Source: Pectobacterium carotovorum
Lineage (GTDB): Bacteria > Pseudomonadota > Gammaproteobacteria > Enterobacterales > Enterobacteriaceae
Assembly: GCF_900129615.1 (NCBI RefSeq)
Contig: NZ_FQWI01000007.1
Span: 1 to 64,000 of the forward strand
Length of the DNA: 64,000 nt
Direction: 5' to 3'
A program made the translations under genes and the position numbers. A model generated the notes under the pieces. That model worked only from the letters and a program-made list of their open reading frames with translations. It searched no databases and was not told the origin of the DNA. Positions 58,187 to 64,000 of the stretch are shown piece after piece. How positions within the stretch are numbered: the first letter of the stretch is position 1; each line of letters begins with the position of its first letter.

Positions 58187-59374
58187 TCAGTTCGTTAATG
58201 ACGTTTTTAACACACGGGAATAGCGGACAAACGTAAAAATACAGCACACGGTTGCCAGTATCGCCATTGCCGCGCCAATGAAGCCGATGTCGGGCAGGCC
58301 CAAATGGACAATCACCTGATTGCCCAACAGCGCACCGCCGCCGATCCCAATGTTATAAATCCCCGAGTAGAGCGCCATTGCCACATCGGTGGCATCCGAC
58401 GCCAGCGTCAACACTTTGACCTGCATGCCCAGGCTCAGCGCCATAATGGCGATACCCCAGACGACACACAGCGTCGACAGGCTCCAACCGCTGAATGACA
58501 AAGGCAGCAAGAGCAGTAAACACACCGCCAGAAACGCGAACGAGACAATCAAGAAGCCCGCCGGATATTTGCTGCTGTAGCGGCTGAACAGCATGCTGCC
58601 AATGATGCCTGCACCGCCAAAAACCAGCAGCAAGATGGTGGTGAAGTTTTCACTCAACAACGCCACTTTCTGGATAAACGGCTCAATATAACTGTAGGCG
58701 GTAAAATGCGCCGTCACGATCATCACAGTCAGGCCGTACACGCACAGCAGCGCCGGACGTTTAAGCAGGAGAGGCAAACTCTTCAACGAACCGGAATTAC
58801 TGCTCGGCAGCACAGGCAGCAGCCGCATCAGGCCCAGCATAATCCCCGCGGCGATCAGACCAATAAGGACAAACGTCACACGCCAGCCCAGATACTGCCC
58901 GACCACGCGACCCAGCGGTAACCCTAGCACCAGCGCCAGCGCCGTGCCGGTCGCCAGCAAGCTTAATGCCTGCGCTTTTTTGTCCGCCGGTGCCAGACGC
59001 ACCACCAGCGATGCCGTAATCGACCAGAACACCGCGTGAGCCAGCGCCACGCCGATACGGGCGATAACCAGCACCCAATAGTTCCAGGCCAGACCGGACA
59101 ACACATTGCTGACGGCGAACAGGATAAAGATTTTAATCAGCAGGCTGCGTCGCTCCATATCGCTGGACATCAGCATGCAGGGCAGCGACATCAGCCCAAC
59201 CACCCAGGCGTAAATCGTGATGATCAGCCCAACCTGCGCGGCGCTCATGGAAAAGCTGGCAGCGATATCTGACAACAGCGCGACAGGGGCAAATTCAGCG
59301 GTGTTAAAAATGAAGGCCGCCAGAGAAAGGCTGACGACGCGTAACCAGGCGGTCGAACGGGAAGAACGGGTCAT
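58187..59374 (-). CDS. sotB: Sugar efflux transporter SotB (MFS)
   Basis: SotB (YdeA-type) exports arabinose and other sugars or galactosides by proton antiport. The 395-residue protein has twelve membrane helices and matches SotB along its length: [20 protein letters not shown], the DHA-family motif [24 protein letters not shown], and [20 protein letters not shown]. SotB was first described in Erwinia (Dickeya) chrysanthemi. It lies 61 bp upstream of fieF on the same strand. The exact substrate here is not known. Confidence 0.92.
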   Translation of the reverse strand: MTRSSRSTAWLRVVSLSLAAFIFNTAEFAPVALLSDIAASFSMSAAQVGLIITIYAWVVGLMSLPCMLMSSDMERRSLLIKIFILFAVSNVLSGLAWNYWVLVIARIGVALAHAVFWSITASLVVRLAPADKKAQALSLLATGTALALVLGLPLGRVVGQYLGWRVTFVLIGLIAAGIMLGLMRLLPVLPSSNSGSLKSLPLLLKRPALLCVYGLTVMIVTAHFTAYSYIEPFIQKVALLSENFTTILLLVFGGAGIIGSMLFSRYSSKYPAGFLIVSFAFLAVCLLLLLPLSFSGWSLSTLCVVWGIAIMALSLGMQVKVLTLASDATDVAMALYSGIYNIGIGGGALLGNQVIVHLGLPDIGFIGAAMAILATVCCIFTFVRYSRVLKTSLTN

Positions 59375-59680
59375 GGTATTGATATCAAAAGTTAAAATAA
59401 AAGAATGCGCCCCCTGTCGTGGCAGAGGCTAACGCGATGAAGCAATGGTACAGGGAAAGTATGACATCACCGTGTAATCGGCGAGCGGCCAAAGGTGTTT
59501 CAGCGTGCTTTTATGAGGATGTCAGCCAAAAGCCTGAAGACAGGTAAGGGAACATTCATGAGCATCATTTTTGGTGCTCATATTCTACGCTTTACTACTC
59601 CCTTACGCTGTCTTTTTCGTGCCCTTCTTACTCCTTACTCCTTACTACGTCTCTATCCTGTTCTCTGTCAGGAAAGGGCG
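59375..59680. other. sotB-yehQ intergenic region
   Basis: The 306-bp gap has no supportable gene. Its main content is the nested palindrome at 59537-59614, and a short TTACTCC direct repeat at about 59630-59645. Confidence 0.5.
59537..59614. repeat. Nested long inverted repeat
   Basis: The outer arms AAGACAG-GTAAGGGA (59537-59551) and TCCCTTAC-G-CTGTCTT (59599-59614) pair over 15 bp with one bulged base. They enclose inner arms ATGAGCA/TGCTCAT (59558-59564 and 59575-59581). On the plus strand it is followed by TTTTC. It lies downstream of the minus-strand yehQ and could be its terminator or a small mobile-derived repeat. Confidence 0.75.
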
Positions 59681-61753
59681 CTACGCAGATGACGATTGGC
59701 GCAGCACGATCGGCAACCCGTTTTGAAAACGCTGAAGCCTGTCGCAAAGAAAGACGATCCGCAGCAGGCTCTCCACCTCCGGCTGGGGTTGCGCTAAATA
59801 GTGCGACAACGCGTTTTCAACGAGCGTTAAGCCCAGCTCATTGGCCGTTTTCATGCTGTGTTGTAACTGCTCTCTTTGCGTTGAGGTTAAATGCCGACGT
59901 CCGGTGCAGGCCTGCGCGTCCAGCACATCAAGAATTGGGTGACAAACACGCTGTGCCAGCGTGGGCAAGGGACGCTGCACCGTTTTACGCTGCTTTCTCT
60001 CCGCAAATAGCGTTTGAATATGGCTAATAAAACTGGGCACGGTTTTCTTGGTCTTGATGGTCTGAAAATCTAAACAAAACGCGGTCACCGCGCTGCCATC
60101 ACTCACCAGAAGAGAATAGGGATGGAGATCAATGTCATTCCCACGGCGACGGGGCTGAACCAGCACCGCTACAATCGCCCACTTTTGCTGAGTGGCCTGT
60201 TTGAGCCTGTCTATGCGCTGATGCTGCGTTTTTTCCCAGTTTAGGCTCAGATACAGCGCATTATCCGCATCATCAAAGACCGGCCAGACCACACGCTGTT
60301 CCACCTCATTCCAGACGACGGGTTCATAGCGGTTTACATGCAGCAGCAGAGGCTGTGGGTAATCCTGATTCTCTTGCTCAAAATAGTGAAACAGCTGCGA
60401 CCAGTCGGCAATGCCGCACGTCGATTTACACTGCGCATAGGCGGCGGCAGGCCACTGCGAGCCCTCAAGATTCGCGTAACTGTCGCCGCCTGCGGCCAAT
60501 TTCCCGTCGTCAGAAAAACGCGGGTGATGCAGCGTAAAGGGAGCGCGCACGATGTGTTCGCCCAGCTGTTTCCACATCGCCTGCCCCTGCCATACACCCT
60601 GCTGGCTAAATGTCATATCATGGTAATCGGCCCGCGCTTGCGTACAGTGCACTAATTGCTGGTTTTCACTATCCCAAAATGAAAAGGTGGCACCGCGCGC
60701 ACCGCCTTCGGTGATCCACCACTGTGCACCCAATGGTACAAGCGATAAGGCTTCAGGCTGTTGTTGATATTGCCGCCGTACCTGCCCGCGCAGGTGCAGC
60801 AAGCGCTCAGGCGTCGCCTGCTCAAGCTGGTATAGATACGCTGACAGACGGGCAATGAACAGCAGCACATCACGCTCTTCCAGACTGTAATGCCTGTCCG
60901 CTAATAGACTGACCTGTCCACTCACATTACGCAGATAACCCGCCAGCCGGGGCAATCCTTCCGCACGCGCGGACATATTCAGCAAGTGAAGCTGTCGCGC
61001 ACTGCTTTTACTGATGTGCGACAGCCCCTGATTCATGATGTCCTGAATAAATGCATTAAGCGTAGCAATCAGCGCGCGCTCATCGGCATGTAGCGCCCGC
61101 ACCTGCGTTTCCTGAGTCAGACAATCCGCTGGCCACGGCCAGACGCGCTGATTGGCTTCAAAGAGGCAGGCAATGGCAGCAAGATGCAAGGCTGGCTGCT
61201 TCTCCCGCAAGAAATCCGACAACATGCCAGCAAATCCCGCTCCAGCCAGATAGATAACGGGGCTTTCCAGCATCGGCAGGTGAATTTTAAGCTGGTTGGA
61301 TAGCGATTCCGTCCTCACCGATTCTTCCGCCCACATCTGAACAAATCGCGCGGCATGCCGCGTTTGCCCTTTGCCGACCTGCTTCATTAACGTCTCAGGA
61401 TCAAGCTGTAAGATCTCGACAAGCACGTCTATTGGTGGTGCGGTGGTTTCCTCAGAGAGGGGCGAGGCCTGCTCCGCACCGCCTTCAGCATGGGCTTGTA
61501 CCCACAGCACCGCCGCCAAAATGTGCTTACAGCAGCCCGAGGCTGGACAATCGCACCGCGCGGTTTGTATTCCCTGCGCATTCAGCACCACCTGCTGACC
61601 ATCGCTGACAAAATGCCCTTCTTGCTCAGCGTCCGTTACCAACATCACTTTGTCGCCAGCCAGATCTTTTTTTGCCCGGCGCAGCAAACCGACATTCGCA
61701 AAAACACTCAGCGCATCGTCATCATAATTCAGGTAGAGGGATTGCCAGCTCAT
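59681..61753 (-). CDS. yehQ: SWIM zinc-finger protein of the YehQ type
   Basis: The 690-residue protein has an N-terminal SWIM zinc finger (CDCPASGCCKH, about residues 69-79), a putative nucleic-acid or protein binding motif of the C-x-C-x(n)-C-x-H type, followed by a long region without a known catalytic motif. It follows yehP with an ATGA overlap, so I set the start at 61753 (MSWQSLYLNYDDD). The set DUF5682 protein, VWA protein and SWIM protein corresponds to E. coli yehM-yehP-yehQ, an uncharacterised cluster normally preceded by a MoxR-type ATPase (YehL). Confidence 0.78.
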   Translation of the reverse strand: MSWQSLYLNYDDDALSVFANVGLLRRAKKDLAGDKVMLVTDAEQEGHFVSDGQQVVLNAQGIQTARCDCPASGCCKHILAAVLWVQAHAEGGAEQASPLSEETTAPPIDVLVEILQLDPETLMKQVGKGQTRHAARFVQMWAEESVRTESLSNQLKIHLPMLESPVIYLAGAGFAGMLSDFLREKQPALHLAAIACLFEANQRVWPWPADCLTQETQVRALHADERALIATLNAFIQDIMNQGLSHISKSSARQLHLLNMSARAEGLPRLAGYLRNVSGQVSLLADRHYSLEERDVLLFIARLSAYLYQLEQATPERLLHLRGQVRRQYQQQPEALSLVPLGAQWWITEGGARGATFSFWDSENQQLVHCTQARADYHDMTFSQQGVWQGQAMWKQLGEHIVRAPFTLHHPRFSDDGKLAAGGDSYANLEGSQWPAAAYAQCKSTCGIADWSQLFHYFEQENQDYPQPLLLHVNRYEPVVWNEVEQRVVWPVFDDADNALYLSLNWEKTQHQRIDRLKQATQQKWAIVAVLVQPRRRGNDIDLHPYSLLVSDGSAVTAFCLDFQTIKTKKTVPSFISHIQTLFAERKQRKTVQRPLPTLAQRVCHPILDVLDAQACTGRRHLTSTQREQLQHSMKTANELGLTLVENALSHYLAQPQPEVESLLRIVFLCDRLQRFQNGLPIVLRQSSSA

Positions 61754-62901
61754 CGCATCACCTCCGCCAGCCATTGCGCAAAGTGCTCCGGCGTCAGCGC
61801 CGCAACATGCATGCCGCGGTCGGCCAATTTTTGCCCGATTGCGGTGTCGTATACCGGTTGTGCGGCATCATCAAGCGCCGCAAGCCCTAACAGCGTGATC
61901 TGCTGACTATGCATGCGCTGCACACAGCTAAGCAGGCGATTCAGCGCGCCACCTTCTTCAAAATCGCTGATTAACGTCACGATGGTACGTTTCGGGTTTT
62001 GTACTTGCTGTTCGCAGTACTGCATGGCCTTCGCAATATTCGTCCCGCCCCCCAGTTGCACCGTCATCAGCACGTCAACCGGATCGTGGGCAAGATGCGA
62101 TAAATCAACCACCTGTGTATCAAATACAATCAGTGAAACCCGTACCGCAGGCAATGTCGCCAGAATGCTGGCGCAGACTGCCGCGTACATCACCGAACTG
62201 GACATCGAAGCACTTTGGTCGACGCACAAAATGACATCCCACGGCATATGACGCTGCATGCGTGAATTAAAATGCGGTGTTTCAATGACCAGCCGATTCT
62301 TCTCACGATCAAAATGCTTAAGATTGGCTGCAATCGTGGCGCGCCAGTCGAAATTTTGACTGCTGGGAATCGGTGAACGTCGGAATCGATTCCGGCGACC
62401 GGTGAGCGCATTCGTAAACGTCGGCCTCAGCGTGCGTAATATCTCATCGACCACCTTGCGAATAATGTCGCGCACCGCTTCACGCGTTTCTTCATTCATC
62501 CGTCCACGTAAACTCAATAACGCCTTAGCGAGCGCGGGCGTGGGCTCCATCGCTTGCAGAGCCTGCGGGTCGTTGAATAAATGCGAGATTTCATAGCGTT
62601 CAATCGCTTGCGATTGCATTCGTTCAAACGTGCTGCTAGGGAACAATTTACGCGCCTGATTGAGCCAGTTAACCGCCGTTAGCTGAGACTGATCCAAAGA
62701 GCCGTGCCGTCCTCCTTCCTGCTTAAGCCCACGACGCTGATATTCACGGCGATAGAGATAATCCAGAGTACGCTCGACTTTCAGGTCATGTGCGTCAAAG
62801 GCCGCTTTACCTAATGCCTCGTCGGCATAGTGGCCCAGAATCAATCGCCAGCGTTTGCCGTTTTTTTCTTTATCATCAGACTGCGGATCTTGCGCACTCA
62901 T
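61750..62901 (-). CDS. yehP: VWA-domain protein of the YehP type
   Basis: The 383-residue protein has an N-terminal helical region (KRWRLILGHYADEALG near residue 16) and a C-terminal von Willebrand A domain. The domain has a full MIDAS metal site: Asp-x-Ser-x-Ser in VDQSASM (about residues 228-234), Thr in LGGGTNIAKAM, and Asp in LISDFEEGG. Length and pattern match E. coli YehP (378). It overlaps both neighbours by 4 bp (ATGA), which indicates a co-translated operon with the yehM-like and yehQ-like genes. VWA proteins of this class usually work with a MoxR AAA+ ATPase. Confidence 0.85.
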   Translation of the reverse strand: MSAQDPQSDDKEKNGKRWRLILGHYADEALGKAAFDAHDLKVERTLDYLYRREYQRRGLKQEGGRHGSLDQSQLTAVNWLNQARKLFPSSTFERMQSQAIERYEISHLFNDPQALQAMEPTPALAKALLSLRGRMNEETREAVRDIIRKVVDEILRTLRPTFTNALTGRRNRFRRSPIPSSQNFDWRATIAANLKHFDREKNRLVIETPHFNSRMQRHMPWDVILCVDQSASMSSSVMYAAVCASILATLPAVRVSLIVFDTQVVDLSHLAHDPVDVLMTVQLGGGTNIAKAMQYCEQQVQNPKRTIVTLISDFEEGGALNRLLSCVQRMHSQQITLLGLAALDDAAQPVYDTAIGQKLADRGMHVAALTPEHFAQWLAEVMR

Positions 62902-64000
62902 CGGGCTGCACCCTTCTCTTTTTCATACCATGACAGTAAATCGTTTTCCGCCAGCTGCTGTTTCAGCTTTTGGTTTAACTGCATCGTCTGGAGCATTTCC
63001 TGCTCCGTGAAATCCGTTTGCCAAAGATGCATTTCCGGCTCAGAGAAACCACATTGTTCAGCGATATAGTTCGCTAACGTCGCATTCTGCTTCGGTGTGA
63101 GTTGGCTGAAGGCAAAGCGCAGATCGGGCAACACATGCAGAAAACGGTCATCATCCCACTGCGACATCAGCGCGTTTAACTTATCGACCAAACGCGGCGT
63201 TTTGATAATCAGCTCAGGGGCGGCGCGCATTAACCCCACAAAATAGCGAACCGCCTGCTCAGGGTCGCTACCCTGACTAAAGACGTTCGATAGATGGTCA
63301 TCAAGCGTTTGCTCATCAATTTCATCACCGAGATAGCGCAGCGCATCAACCGCCCCTTTTAACAAAGGCACGTCCTTTAACGCTGGGGTGATCTGCTGCA
63401 ATTGGTGGTAAAAATCGCGACTGGCGGTACTGGAGGGATCGAGCGTAGGCATAAACTCAATCAGCTCACGCAAGGCAAGCAATGCGGTAAAATGTTCTTC
63501 CTGCTGTGACTCATCGCCCGCGGTGATGGTCGGTAAGCAAAACAACGTCTGTGGAACCAGCTTAAACAGCAGCTGAGTTAACTCAGGCTGATTGCGTAAG
63601 CCAAGAAAGTCACGCCCGCGCCAGAGATGAATCAGGCTATGCCCGCATTCAACGAGCGAACTTAACCGAAAATCGTTATGTATATCGTCATGCAATAAAC
63701 GGAATAGCCCGGCTACACGCGACGGTAATCCCAACAGCGCCGCCTGAATCAGCACACGCACTGCATTCTTGCTTGACCGATTCTGCCCCTGTTCCTCTAG
63801 CTGCTTTTCCAAATAGAGTAATTTATCGATGGCAATCGCTTCGAGCTGGCTTCCCTTCTCCGAGAGCGTAATCAATCGCCCTTCGATCGACGGTGTCCAC
63901 GCATAGTGCCACTCTTCAAATAGCAGGTCGAGATTGTGACCACCCAAAAAATCAGGGCCATTACTGCGCGTTGCAAAACCCACTTCAAGGAAGCTCAACA
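62898..64000 (-). CDS. yehM: DUF5682-type protein of the YehM type (partial)
   Basis: The C-terminal 367 residues of a larger protein are visible; the frame runs off the right edge of the window, so the true start lies outside. The segment is helical and repeat-like, with no catalytic motif (DFLGGHNLDLLFEEWHYAWTP near the edge; NDLLSWYEKEKGAAR at the end). Its position before the VWA and SWIM genes, with an ATGA overlap, identifies it as the YehM/DUF5682 member. Full-length family members are about 750 residues. Confidence 0.7.
   Translation of the reverse strand, partial: LSFLEVGFATRSNGPDFLGGHNLDLLFEEWHYAWTPSIEGRLITLSEKGSQLEAIAIDKLLYLEKQLEEQGQNRSSKNAVRVLIQAALLGLPSRVAGLFRLLHDDIHNDFRLSSLVECGHSLIHLWRGRDFLGLRNQPELTQLLFKLVPQTLFCLPTITAGDESQQEEHFTALLALRELIEFMPTLDPSSTASRDFYHQLQQITPALKDVPLLKGAVDALRYLGDEIDEQTLDDHLSNVFSQGSDPEQAVRYFVGLMRAAPELIIKTPRLVDKLNALMSQWDDDRFLHVLPDLRFAFSQLTPKQNATLANYIAEQCGFSEPEMHLWQTDFTEQEMLQTMQLNQKLKQQLAENDLLSWYEKEKGAAR

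Overview
The window is a chromosomal segment of an enterobacterium. It is most likely a soft-rot Pectobacteriaceae species (Pectobacterium-like). The backbone has Enterobacterales gene order around an rrn operon: rrs-murI-btuB/trmA-yijD-fabR/sthA-oxyR, metF, metL-metB/metJ, rpmE/priA-cytR-ftsN-hslVU-menA-rraA/zapB, glpFKX-fpr-yiiR/yiiQ-tpiA, pfkA-fieF. The proteins align residue by residue with the Escherichia coli products I remember. SotB, agmatine-to-putrescine genes and a plant-polysaccharide-type lyase fit a plant-associated relative. The genus is an inference; no database was searched.

Layout. 1-400: 5' end of a 16S rRNA gene on the minus strand, with boxA, P2 and P1. 0.4-9.8 kb: murI, btuB with its cobalamin riboswitch, trmA, yijD, fabR, sthA, oxyR, metF. 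9.9-16.2 kb: a lineage-specific block between metF and metL. It holds a 319-bp intergenic repeat and a six-gene minus-strand operon (ABC ATPase, binding protein, two permeases, LacI-type regulator, metallophosphoesterase). 16.3-20.4 kb: methionine genes metL, metB and metJ around an array of Met boxes. 20.6-23.4 kb: a three-gene chelate-type ABC importer behind a palindrome. 23.5-39.7 kb: conserved housekeeping genes with two short tandem-repeat arrays in intergenic gaps.

39.8-56.0 kb is the main accessory region, lying between tpiA and pfka where E. coli has cdh and sbp. It holds a brnTA toxin-antitoxin pair whose operator abuts the toxin start codon, and aguB-aguA (agmatine to putrescine). 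Next comes a roughly 12-kb two-armed locus. The minus arm encodes TonB, ExbB, ExbD, a fused double permease and its ATPase. The plus arm encodes an SsuA/AtsR-type binding protein, a TonB-dependent receptor, a Tat-exported protein resembling the YetA/PcRGLX exo-rhamnogalacturonan lyase family, and a small DUF6250-like protein. A LysR regulator lies convergent to the plus arm. I read this as a self-contained outer-membrane-to-cytoplasm uptake system. Its importer resembles the Pseudomonas atsRBC/sft sulfate-ester systems but is coupled to a glycan-lyase-like enzyme; this is the best candidate for an undescribed system. The second copy of the 319-bp repeat closes the region.

56-64 kb: pfkA, fieF, sotB, a nested palindrome, and the yehQ-yehP-yehM type SWIM/VWA/DUF5682 cluster, whose last gene runs off the window.
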